Positions 1 to 7,352 of a stretch of 8,040 nucleotides of DNA are shown here, in pieces. The position numbers and the translations under genes are program-made. The stretch is from QHWK01 sp035315685 (GTDB taxonomy: Bacteria; Acidobacteriota; Vicinamibacteria; Vicinamibacterales; CAVVIG01). A model generated the notes under the pieces. The model had not been told where the DNA came from. It saw nothing but the letters and a program-made list of their open reading frames with translations, and did not search any database. The stretch lies in contig DATFXR010000248.1 in assembly GCA_035315685.1 (NCBI GenBank), forward strand, positions 1-8,040. The letters are read 5' to 3'. The number at the start of each line of letters is the position of its first letter. The first letter of the stretch is position 1.

Positions 1-1
1 C

Positions 2-913
2 GCCCGGCTGGTGCGAGACAGCGGCACGACCGTCGTCCAGGTCGGCGAGGGAGCGGACGAGCACTTTCTCGGCTACTGGTGGTGCGAGCACTACCGGCGC
101 CTGTACGAGTCGGTGTACCAGCCGGCGCGGCAGCGGCAGCCGTGGTGGCGGCGTATCGCTGCGACGCTCGCGAACCCGCGCGCGGCGGTCTCGACCGAGG
201 CGCTCGAAGTAGAGGCGCGCGCTCGTCACGGTGAGGAGCTGTTCTGGGGCGGCGCCGTGTGCTGGTGGGGCGAGCGCCGCCGCCGGCTCACGCCCGACCG
301 CAAGCCGTTCGCGCAGGACGTCGAATGCCCGGTGCCCGGCCTGCTTCCGCCGTCGCACCACACACTCGACAGCCACGCGGTCGTGAGCCACTACATCGGC
401 ACGCTCACCGGTCATCTGGTCGAGCCCGAGGTGCTCCAGAAGATGCCGTACATGGAGATGCGACTCCGGCTCTCCGAACATCTGCTGATGCGCGTCGACA
501 AGCTGACGATGGCGCACTCGGTCGAGGCGCGGGTCCCGTTCCTCGATCACGACGTCGTCGAGTTCGCGACGAAGCTGCCGCCGTCCTACAAACTCTCCGA
601 TTCGATCTGCAAGAAGATTCTCAAGAAAACTGCGGAGCCGTATCTCGATCACGACATGATCTACCGGCAAAAGCAGGGCTTCGGCGCGCCGATGGACGAA
701 TGGTTCCGCGAAGGCGACTTCGGTGCGCGCTGCCTGGCCGCGTTCGAGCGGTCGGCCCTCCGTAAGGAACGGTTCTTCGACGATCAGTACTTCATCTCGC
801 TCCTGAAGGATCAGATCGCCGGCCGCCAGAACGTCAGCTTCCCGCTGTGGACGGTCATGAACGCGATCCTCTGGCACGCGTCGTGGGTCGAGGGACGCGA
901 AGACTGCCTGTGA
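2..913 (+). CDS. Asparagine-synthase-family amidotransferase, C-terminal part (5' truncated)
   Basis: This is the synthetase half of a glutamine-hydrolysing asparagine synthase (AsnB-type) protein. The frame is open from base 2, so the gene starts upstream; 303 codons are visible of a family length of roughly 600-650. The N-terminal glutaminase domain and the SGGxDS ATP loop are therefore not in view. Visible family motifs are VQVGEGADE (visible residues 12-20), EARVPFLDH (175-183) and KQGFG (224-228) near the C-terminus. Family members make an acyl-adenylate and transfer ammonia from glutamine to a carboxylate. Inside polysaccharide clusters they are thought to amidate sugar acids or similar groups rather than free aspartate. 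The position equivalent to Ser in the usual SGEGADE motif is Val14 here. The stop (TGA 911-913) overlaps the next start in GTGA, which indicates coupling. The family is certain; the substrate is not. Confidence 0.93.
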   Translation, partial: ARLVRDSGTTVVQVGEGADEHFLGYWWCEHYRRLYESVYQPARQRQPWWRRIAATLANPRAAVSTEALEVEARARHGEELFWGGAVCWWGERRRRLTPDRKPFAQDVECPVPGLLPPSHHTLDSHAVVSHYIGTLTGHLVEPEVLQKMPYMEMRLRLSEHLLMRVDKLTMAHSVEARVPFLDHDVVEFATKLPPSYKLSDSICKKILKKTAEPYLDHDMIYRQKQGFGAPMDEWFREGDFGARCLAAFERSALRKERFFDDQYFISLLKDQIAGRQNVSFPLWTVMNAILWHASWVEGREDCL

Positions 914-2631
914 CACGCCTCGTCGAGCTGGACGAGACCGCGGAGCGCTTGTCCAGCTACCGGAGCGGCGCCGCGGTCGCAGCGATCTACGGGATTCTCG
1001 TTCTGCTGTTGTGGGCACCGTTTACGGCACTCAGTGGCTTGCCATCCGAGACCGTCTTTCCGCTGTTGAGCGAAACGAGCGGCCCCTTCGAGGGCTTTCT
1101 CTATCGCTTCGACCCGCTCAGGATCCACACGAACACGTTCTACCAGCTGCCCTATGTGATCGGCGAGGCCTTCGGTATCGGCGGCAGCTACGTGCCGTAT
1201 CAGGTCGTTCACGCGCTGCTATGGTGGGCCCGCGGATTGCTCGCGTTCCTCGTGGTTCGAAAGTTTCTGCCGCGGGCTGAGATAGTCGCCTACGCAGTCG
1301 GCGCGTTGGTGATCGTGAATGCGGCTGACGGCGCGCTTCAATGGATCGGACAGCTGAATCAGTTCGGGTTCATCTTCTGGATGATGCTCTCCTGCTATCT
1401 CTTCGCCTCGGGGCTTGAAGCTGATACGTTCGCCGTCGCGGCGCTCCTGACAGTCGGTGCTTGTGCGGCCGAGTACATGTCGCTCTGGAGCTACGAGAGT
1501 CAGCTCCTGCTGCTGACCGTCTTTCCGATCGTTCTCCTGCTGCATCCGCTGCGACGATGGCGTCGACTTGCGGTGATGGCGATCGCGTGGTACGCCGTTC
1601 CGGCGACATACATCTGGTTGACGGTCCTGCGGTACTCGCAGGCTGGCGGTTACACGTATCAGGAATCGGTCCTGCGGAAAGACTGGCGATTGACCGCGAT
1701 ACTCGGCGATTGGTGGTTCAATGTCAGCGCCAGCCTTCGATTCTGGGATTGGATTCGCAGCGCGACTGCGTCCGCGAATTTGATATTCGCGCTGTCGTGT
1801 CTGGCCGCGATCGTGTTTCTCGCCGGCAGTCTGACGCTGATCCGACCGCGTCGTGACGAGCCTGCCGATCCGTTCTCGCTGTCGCCACGAACATGGTGGG
1901 TCACGTTCGCCACGGGATTCATGCTGTTGATCCTGAGTTTCCCCGTGTACCTGTTGCTCGATTCGGCACGGGGGCTGTGGCGAACGCAACTTCTCTCAGC
2001 CGCAGGCGCTGCGGTCGTGCTGTCAGCTGCGATCGGCCTGGTCGCGCAGTTCCTGCCGATTGGAAACAGAGGACGGGGCGTTGTTTTTCTGGTGCTGGCC
2101 GCTGCGGTGGTTATGTGCGGGTCGATAGGAGCGCTGCAGCTTGGCGCCGTCCATCGTTCGCAATGGGATCGGCATCGGATCACGATGGCACGCGTGTTGA
2201 GAGCGGTGCCGAATCTCAAGCATGAAGCCGTCGTGATTCTTACGAACGTGCCAAAAGACGACGATCCGTTCGGTCATGACATGTGGTTCGACGTGGCGCT
2301 GCGGCTCGTCTACCCGGGCGTGCCGGTCGCCGGCGTGTATTTCTATTCCGACGGGACCAAAGCGCCCGGTGACAACCTCGTCGCCGCCGACGACCGTTGG
2401 AAGTGGGACGGAACCGCTTATCCTCCGCTCCTTCGTGACACGAGTCTTGCCAACACGATTGTGGTCGACGACGCAGCGTCGCGCAGCAACGGGCTCGAGC
2501 CGGCGATACCGTCGTATGCATGTTCGGACCACTGCGCGTCGGACCTGTACAACCCGGCTGCGATCATTTCACGTCAGATCTCTCCACGGACGATGCGCCG
2601 CTATCGGCTGTCTGCCGCGTTTCCGAATTGA
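910..2631 (+). CDS. Uncharacterised polytopic membrane protein, possible GT-C-type glycosyltransferase
   Basis: I do not recognise this as a named gene. The product is 573 residues from the GTG at 910. That start is chosen because it makes a 4-base GTGA overlap with the preceding stop; an in-frame GTG at 847 would add 21 Arg-rich residues inside the upstream gene. By eye there are about 11 hydrophobic segments (near 21-42, 96-118, 122-140, 150-168, 172-190, 198-212, 219-240, 288-311, 328-350, 360-382, 390-412), then a soluble tail (413-573). The long loop after the first helix carries several acidic residues (E47, E55, E61, D68), as the catalytic loop of GT-C enzymes does. The layout around YVPYQVVHALLWWARGLL and LQWIGQLNQF (143-152) loosely resembles TMTC/GT39-like membrane glycosyltransferases. 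WSYESQ lies at 193-198. Sampled GC (about 57%) is lower than in the neighbours. A polymerase or other polysaccharide membrane function is possible. The gene is secure; the function is tentative. Confidence 0.88.
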   Translation: MTRLVELDETAERLSSYRSGAAVAAIYGILVLLLWAPFTALSGLPSETVFPLLSETSGPFEGFLYRFDPLRIHTNTFYQLPYVIGEAFGIGGSYVPYQVVHALLWWARGLLAFLVVRKFLPRAEIVAYAVGALVIVNAADGALQWIGQLNQFGFIFWMMLSCYLFASGLEADTFAVAALLTVGACAAEYMSLWSYESQLLLLTVFPIVLLLHPLRRWRRLAVMAIAWYAVPATYIWLTVLRYSQAGGYTYQESVLRKDWRLTAILGDWWFNVSASLRFWDWIRSATASANLIFALSCLAAIVFLAGSLTLIRPRRDEPADPFSLSPRTWWVTFATGFMLLILSFPVYLLLDSARGLWRTQLLSAAGAAVVLSAAIGLVAQFLPIGNRGRGVVFLVLAAAVVMCGSIGALQLGAVHRSQWDRHRITMARVLRAVPNLKHEAVVILTNVPKDDDPFGHDMWFDVALRLVYPGVPVAGVYFYSDGTKAPGDNLVAADDRWKWDGTAYPPLLRDTSLANTIVVDDAASRSNGLEPAIPSYACSDHCASDLYNPAAIISRQISPRTMRRYRLSAAFPN

Positions 2632-2661
2632 CCGTGCTCCCGCCGAATTCAGGGTCGCTCC
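2632..2661 (+). other. 30-base intergenic gap upstream of the epimerase gene
   Basis: This is the longest gap between genes in the window. It holds no convincing -35/-10 pair and no stem-loop followed by a T run, so it looks like an intra-operon spacer. It contains AGGG at 2651-2654, seven bases before the GTG at 2662, a reasonable ribosome binding site for the longer epimerase start. The flanking genes are in the same reading frame and there is no further stop in the gap. Confidence 0.5.
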
Positions 2662-3768
2662 GTGCATAGGACCGTGATGCACGTCGTCGGCGCGCGACCG
2701 AACTACATGAAGATCGCGCCGGTAATGGATGCGCTGCGGCCGTACGCCGGCATTCGGCAGCGGCTGATCAACACCGGTCAGCATTACGACGAGTCGATGG
2801 CCGGCGGGTTTCTCAAAGAGCTCGCGCTGCCGGCGCCGGATCGGGATCTCGGCGTCGGCTCGGCCTCGCACGCGGTCCAGACCGCGAAGATCATGGTCGC
2901 CTTCGAGGAGATCTGCGTCGCCGAGCGGCCGGATCTGGTGGTGGTGGTCGGCGACGTCAACTCCACGATGGCCGCGTCGATCGTCGCGGCGAAGCTGCTG
3001 ATTCCGGTCGCGCACGTCGAAGCCGGGCTGCGCAGCTTCGACCGCACGATGCCGGAAGAGATCAACCGGATCGTCACCGACCGGCTGGCCGACCTGCTGC
3101 TCACGCCGTCGCGCGATGCCAACGACAACCTTCGCGCCGAGGGCGTAGAGGAAGAGAAGATCCATCTGGTCGGCAACGTGATGATCGACACGCTTCGCCG
3201 GCATTTGCCACTCGCACAGCTCGATCGTGTGCGGAATCGAGTGCCGGTCGGCGACGCGCCGTATGCGGTGCTGACGCTGCACCGTCCGTCGAATGTCGAT
3301 CGTCCCGACGCGCTCCGGGAGATTCTCCAGGCGGTGCGGCATCTCACGGCGCGGATGCCGGTCGTGTTTCCGGTCCACCCTCGCACGCGTGCCCGACTGG
3401 ATGAATTCGGCCTCTCGGCCGAGCTCGATGGCGCGCTGGTCACGGATCCGCTCGGCTACATCGACTTTCTCGCGCTCACGTCGCACGCAGTGCTGATCCT
3501 CACCGACTCGGGGGGACTTCAGGAGGAATCGACGGCGCTCGGGATCCCGTGCCTGACGCTGCGAGAGAACACCGAGCGGCCGATCACGGTCACGGATGGA
3601 ACCAACCGCGTGGTCGGCAACCGCGCGGCTGCCATCATCAGCGGCGTCGACGAAGCGCTCGCGGCCACGTCCGAGCCGAAGCGCCTGCCTGAGTTGTGGG
3701 ACGGCCGTGCCGCGGAACGAGTGGCAGTGGTGCTGGCGCGCTTTCTGGAGACCGCCGCATCGGCATGA
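2662..3768 (+). CDS. wecB: UDP-N-acetylglucosamine 2-epimerase (non-hydrolysing)
   Basis: This cytoplasmic enzyme interconverts UDP-GlcNAc and UDP-ManNAc, feeding ManNAc or ManNAcA units to surface glycans. Its 368 residues match the family length, and motifs appear in the expected order: GARPNYMKIAPV near the N-terminus, NTGQHYD, GDVNST, HVEAGLRSFDRTMPEEINR, GNVMIDTL, LTLHRPSNVD, FPVHPRTR, SGGLQEESTALG and RENTERP. Asp98, Glu120, Glu132 and His207 align with the E. coli WecB catalytic residues Asp95, Glu117, Glu131 and His213, so it should be active. GTG 2662 is the first possible start after the upstream stop and has AGGG seven bases before it. ATG 2677, with AGGA at 2668-2671, is a credible alternative giving 363 residues. 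The stop overlaps the next start in ATGA. No UDP-ManNAc dehydrogenase (WecC) lies in the window. The symbol is by family; mnaA or cap5P-type naming would serve equally. Confidence 0.95.
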   Translation: MHRTVMHVVGARPNYMKIAPVMDALRPYAGIRQRLINTGQHYDESMAGGFLKELALPAPDRDLGVGSASHAVQTAKIMVAFEEICVAERPDLVVVVGDVNSTMAASIVAAKLLIPVAHVEAGLRSFDRTMPEEINRIVTDRLADLLLTPSRDANDNLRAEGVEEEKIHLVGNVMIDTLRRHLPLAQLDRVRNRVPVGDAPYAVLTLHRPSNVDRPDALREILQAVRHLTARMPVVFPVHPRTRARLDEFGLSAELDGALVTDPLGYIDFLALTSHAVLILTDSGGLQEESTALGIPCLTLRENTERPITVTDGTNRVVGNRAAAIISGVDEALAATSEPKRLPELWDGRAAERVAVVLARFLETAASA

Positions 3769-5996
3769 CCGAGACGCTGCCGGCCGGCGCAGGAACGGCA
3801 CGCGTCGACATCCTGACCGCGCGGGTGCGAGCCGCCACCGCCGGCGAGCTGGTCGCGTTCCTGCCGTATACGGTTCTCGTGACGGCTCTCGTCTCGGTTT
3901 CGCTCGTGATCACGAAGCACGCACTGACTCCCTCGTTCGCGTATGCGCCGACGGTCAGCGGAATCGCTGGCGCCGCCGTTGCCGCCGCGCTGCTCGTGGG
4001 ATTGGTCGCGCGTCGCCAGCGGACAGTGTCTCCGCAAGCGGCCGATCCTCATGCCGGCTGGGCGCCGTGGATAGTCGCCCTGCATGTCGGTGTGCTGCTG
4101 CTGATCGTCCCGGTGCTGCTGCTCACGAAGAGCGTGCCCGAAGACGACATTCCCGGCTGGACGTTCGGATTTCTCAACAAACGCTGGCTGAGCGGGTTGT
4201 ACGACGTGGCGGTCGCAACGGTGCTCGTCGTGCCGCTGGCCGTGGCGCGCTGGCGGACGCCGACAGCGGTGTGGTCTTCGACGTCGGTCGACCAGCTTTC
4301 GGCCCGCCGGCATCTTTCATGGCTCCTCGGTGCATGTGCCGCCGCGGCGTTGGTGTGGTACGTCGCCGGCCCGCCGTGGAACATCGATCGTCATCACCGT
4401 GCAGTCGATTTCCACGAGCAGGCGCTGCTCGGCCCGCTTCAGGCGATGGCGAAGGGCTATCTGCCGTACATCGGCCCGGCGTCCACGCAATACGGGCCGG
4501 GCTGCCAGCTACTGCTGTACGCGGCGATGGTGCGGCTCGGCCGCTTCGACATCGTCGGATTCCGGACCGCATGCGCGGCCCTGAATTTTTTGGCGCTGCT
4601 CGCGCTCGCGATTGCGGCCGGCAGATCGATGACCGCGATTGGCGCCGCGGCTGTCGTCGTACTTTCACTGGCGTACTCACCGTTCGCGTTCTTCTTCACC
4701 TTCCAGGACGGGACCTTCGGCGGTTTCTACGGCTGGGGATTCGCTCTGCGCTACCTGGCACCGGTCATCGTCGTCCCGGCACTGGGCCACTGGCTTGTCG
4801 CCGGGGAGGATTCGAAGAGCTGGCGCATCGTCGCCCTTGGCGCGGTGTGGGGCGCGGGCGCATGGCTCGCGCAGGAGAATCTGTCCACGACGGTTGTCTC
4901 CGCCGGACTTCTGTTCCTCACGCTCTGGCTGACCAGCACGATCGAGCTACGGAACGTCGTGGCAGCTGTCCGGAACCTCGTCCTCGGCTTCGGATGCGCG
5001 ATCGCTCCGGTGCTCGTCTGGTACGCATGGCGTGGTGAGCTCGGAACGTTCCTGCACAACTACTTCGTCGTGCCGCGTGCGGTGGCCGCGGGGTACAGCA
5101 ACATGTGGTGGCCCATCGGCGACGCGGCGAGACCGGATCGGTTCTCTTACTATTTCACCGCGCCGTTCGCGCTCGCACTGGGTGTCTGCGCGCTGTGGCG
5201 GCTTCCCGATTTCCGTCCGGCAGCGCCGCTCGACTGGCGGCGCGTGCGGCTCTTTGCGTACATCGCCGTGCTCGTCGCCTGCTATCAGACTGCACTGTTT
5301 CGCAGTGACTACGCGCACGTGATGAACACGATGATCGCGCTGCCGTTCGTGCTGATCCTCGGGCTGGTCGAACTTCCGCGCTGGCTGGCGTCGACGCCGC
5401 GAGCGAAGGCCGCGGTCGCCGTGCTCTTCGTTGCGCTGTCGCTTGGCGTGTATCCGACGCTCGCCACGCAGCGATGGGCTGCGACGCTGTCGTGGCCGCT
5501 CAGCAGATTTCGATCCACCGCGCGGGTCGAGGCGACGTCTCCCGCCGGCGGCGATGTGGCGCTCCAGCGAGCGACGCCGTTGCTCGCGGACGAACCCGAA
5601 TTCGCTGGCGGAACCGCACTGCCGATGCGCACGTTTCTCGCCTTCGCAGCCGACATTCACAACATCGTCGGAAGCCGGCGGACGCTGGTCGTCGATCTCG
5701 GCGACCGGGCATGGACGGGTGCCCTGTATTTCTTCGCCGATCTCACGCCCGCCGCCTATCCGTTCGATCGCGAGACGATGACGTTGAACGCGGTCGTCAG
5801 ATCGCAGGTTGCGGCAGACATTGCCGTCCACCCCGAGCGCTACGACTGCGTGATCGGAACATCGCTCGACGACCAGGCGGCGGTGGCGTTTCTCCGGACG
5901 CACCCGAATGCGATCCGCCTGTCGCGAATGCTGCCGGCGAAGGACGGCTCGGATGCCACGCGTGTCCACATATTGCTCGTCGACCGTCCGGCTTGA
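3765..5996 (+). CDS. Large polytopic membrane protein, probable GT-C-type glycosyltransferase
   Basis: The product has 743 residues. ATG 3765 is chosen because it forms an ATGA overlap with the epimerase stop; GGAG at 3747-3750 is a distant possible ribosome binding site. A GTG at 3696 would add 23 residues that overlap wecB and look non-membrane. Many hydrophobic segments run from about residue 28 to 563, followed by a soluble tail (564-743). GT-C-like signs include an acidic stretch after a helix (D215, E218), then GYLPYIGPASTQYGPG (231-246), which resembles the G-x-PY...YGPG pattern of polyprenyl-phosphate-sugar-using transferases. Further family-like pieces are AQEN (369-372) and FRSDYAHVM (512-520). 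Such enzymes sit in the inner membrane and transfer sugar from a lipid-linked donor on the periplasmic face. The overall plan, helices plus a C-terminal soluble domain, matches the gene at 910-2631, so the two may act in the same outer-face step. The exact donor and acceptor cannot be read. A non-catalytic membrane role is possible. Confidence 0.9.
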   Translation: MTETLPAGAGTARVDILTARVRAATAGELVAFLPYTVLVTALVSVSLVITKHALTPSFAYAPTVSGIAGAAVAAALLVGLVARRQRTVSPQAADPHAGWAPWIVALHVGVLLLIVPVLLLTKSVPEDDIPGWTFGFLNKRWLSGLYDVAVATVLVVPLAVARWRTPTAVWSSTSVDQLSARRHLSWLLGACAAAALVWYVAGPPWNIDRHHRAVDFHEQALLGPLQAMAKGYLPYIGPASTQYGPGCQLLLYAAMVRLGRFDIVGFRTACAALNFLALLALAIAAGRSMTAIGAAAVVVLSLAYSPFAFFFTFQDGTFGGFYGWGFALRYLAPVIVVPALGHWLVAGEDSKSWRIVALGAVWGAGAWLAQENLSTTVVSAGLLFLTLWLTSTIELRNVVAAVRNLVLGFGCAIAPVLVWYAWRGELGTFLHNYFVVPRAVAAGYSNMWWPIGDAARPDRFSYYFTAPFALALGVCALWRLPDFRPAAPLDWRRVRLFAYIAVLVACYQTALFRSDYAHVMNTMIALPFVLILGLVELPRWLASTPRAKAAVAVLFVALSLGVYPTLATQRWAATLSWPLSRFRSTARVEATSPAGGDVALQRATPLLADEPEFAGGTALPMRTFLAFAADIHNIVGSRRTLVVDLGDRAWTGALYFFADLTPAAYPFDRETMTLNAVVRSQVAADIAVHPERYDCVIGTSLDDQAAVAFLRTHPNAIRLSRMLPAKDGSDATRVHILLVDRPA

Positions 5997-6002
5997 CGTG
6001 AA

Positions 6003-7352
6003 GTGAGAGCCGCCTGCGATACCGTCGCCGTGATCGTCTGGCCCGCAGACGGCGCGGCCCTCGATCAGACGGTGCGGGCGATTGGTCGCGTGGCATCTCA
6101 TTCCGGGATTCCGGCGGCGGTGTACCTCGTCGACGATGGCGCAGACGAGCGGATCGCGTCGATCGCGGCCCGAACGGGCGCCTCCATTCTCATCTCTCGC
6201 TCCCGCGACTACGGCGACGTGATCGCCGCTGGTGTCGACGCGATCGGCGAGGCGTATATCGTCACACTCGACGGCAGCGGAGCGCACCCGCCGGATCTGC
6301 TGTCGTCTCTGTGTGCGATGCGCCGGCAGGCCGATCTCGTGATCGCGTCGCGATACGTTCCGGGCGGATTCGACGAGATGGGGATGTGGCGGCGGCTCGT
6401 GAGCCGGTCGCTGAACGCGGCGTTCCGCCGTCTGCTGTCGCTGCCGATCCACGACCTGTCGAGCAGCTACCGATTGTACCGGCGCGATCTGCTCGTGCGG
6501 CTGGCACCAAAAATGACGACGGACGCTGCGCTGCAGGAGATTCTCGTCCGGACCTACTGTGAGGGTTACGCGATCGCGGAAGTGCCGTGGCATTACGTCC
6601 GCGTGACGGAGCGCGATCGAGGGGTCGGTAAACTCACACACCTTGCGCTCGACTACGTCTCGACGTTTCGCGCCATGTGGGCGCTGCGCAACAGCATCGA
6701 CAGCTGCGACTACGACTCGCGCGCGTTCTTCAGCAGGATTCCGCTGCAGCGGTGGTGGCAGCGGAAGCGATGCCGGATCCTCGCGAGCCATGCGAGCGGC
6801 CGCCTGCGGGTACTCGACGCCGGCTGCGGTTCCACCCAGCTCCTGAACCGCGTGCCACTCGCGATTGGGATGGACTACTCGCTCCGGAAACTCAGATTCA
6901 TGCGGCGGCCGGGCCGCAGGCTCGTGAACGGCAGCACGTTCGACCTGCCGTTCCGCAGCGGCGCCTTCGACGTCGTCATCTCGTCGCAGGTGGTCGAGCA
7001 TCTCCGGGCCGATCCGAAGGTGTTCGCTGAATTGGCTCGCTGTGTTGCTCCCGGCGGGACGCTGGTCGTCGGAACCGTGGATTACGGCACCTGGCGGTGG
7101 CCGGTCATCGAACGCCTGTACGACTGGTTCAAGCCAACGGGATACGCGCAGGAGCACATCACGCATTACACCCGTCGGACATTGATCGAGCAGTTGCGCG
7201 CCAACGGATTGCAAATCGATCAGTGTGAAGACATCTGCGGCGCCGAGATCATCGTCACCGCGACGAAGCTGGAACTGCCGGAGATCGAGCGCGTGCGTGA
7301 AGCGGTCACAGCTGTCGCGGTCGATGAACGCGTGGGATCGCTGATTCGTTGA
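6003..7352 (+). CDS. Bifunctional GT2 glycosyltransferase / class I SAM-dependent methyltransferase
   Basis: This is a 449-residue two-domain fusion. Residues 1 to about 225 are a GT2 (GT-A fold, DPM1-like) domain: LVDDGADE (D44, D45), SRDYGDVIAAGVDA, LDGSGAHPPDLL (D90), DLSSSYRLYRR and RDRGVGKL. A linker with MWALRNS and RIPLQRWWQRKR leads to a class I methyltransferase domain with the SAM-binding loop VLDAGCGS (270-277), DLPFRSGAFDVVIS and VVEHL (330-334). The domain order matches proteins annotated elsewhere as bifunctional glycosyltransferase/methyltransferase. The likely role is cytoplasmic transfer of a sugar from a nucleotide donor, with methylation of the product or a related glycan. 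The GT half is atypical: the usual PxYNE start motif is absent and the DxD motif reads D-G-S. No C-terminal membrane helix is seen. GTG 6003 is the first in-frame start after the preceding stop, six bases on, and has no clear Shine-Dalgarno sequence, so re-initiation is likely. The gene ends in a TTGA overlap. Confidence 0.93.
   Translation: MRAACDTVAVIVWPADGAALDQTVRAIGRVASHSGIPAAVYLVDDGADERIASIAARTGASILISRSRDYGDVIAAGVDAIGEAYIVTLDGSGAHPPDLLSSLCAMRRQADLVIASRYVPGGFDEMGMWRRLVSRSLNAAFRRLLSLPIHDLSSSYRLYRRDLLVRLAPKMTTDAALQEILVRTYCEGYAIAEVPWHYVRVTERDRGVGKLTHLALDYVSTFRAMWALRNSIDSCDYDSRAFFSRIPLQRWWQRKRCRILASHASGRLRVLDAGCGSTQLLNRVPLAIGMDYSLRKLRFMRRPGRRLVNGSTFDLPFRSGAFDVVISSQVVEHLRADPKVFAELARCVAPGGTLVVGTVDYGTWRWPVIERLYDWFKPTGYAQEHITHYTRRTLIEQLRANGLQIDQCEDICGAEIIVTATKLELPEIERVREAVTAVAVDERVGSLIR

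Noticed and set aside
847..909. The GTG at 847 as an earlier start for the first membrane protein.
   Set aside because: It would overlap the amidotransferase gene by 67 bases and add an Arg-rich stretch; GTG 910 gives the same 4-base overlap pattern as other junctions.
2569..3801. A 410-codon open frame on the minus strand.
   Set aside because: It is antisense to the clearly assigned epimerase gene and has an Arg/His-rich translation with no motif.
4091..4125. GCTGCTGCTG-like repeats that look like a microsatellite.
   Set aside because: They are Leu/Val codons of a transmembrane helix and are too short and imperfect to be a tandem repeat.
4586..4591. A run of six T bases as a possible slippage site.
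   Set aside because: The reading frame continues intact through membrane-segment residues on both sides, so nothing calls for a frameshift.
3596..5038. A 480-codon + strand open frame in another phase.
   Set aside because: It overlaps wecB and the GT-C-like gene, is Arg/Ala/Pro-rich, lacks membrane segments or motifs, and competes with a frame that has strong family signals.
5289..5306. A short inverted repeat (ACTGC...GCAGT, with an overlapping CACTG...CAGTG alternative).
   Set aside because: Its five-base stems lie inside a coding region with no T run, so it is not a credible terminator or operator.
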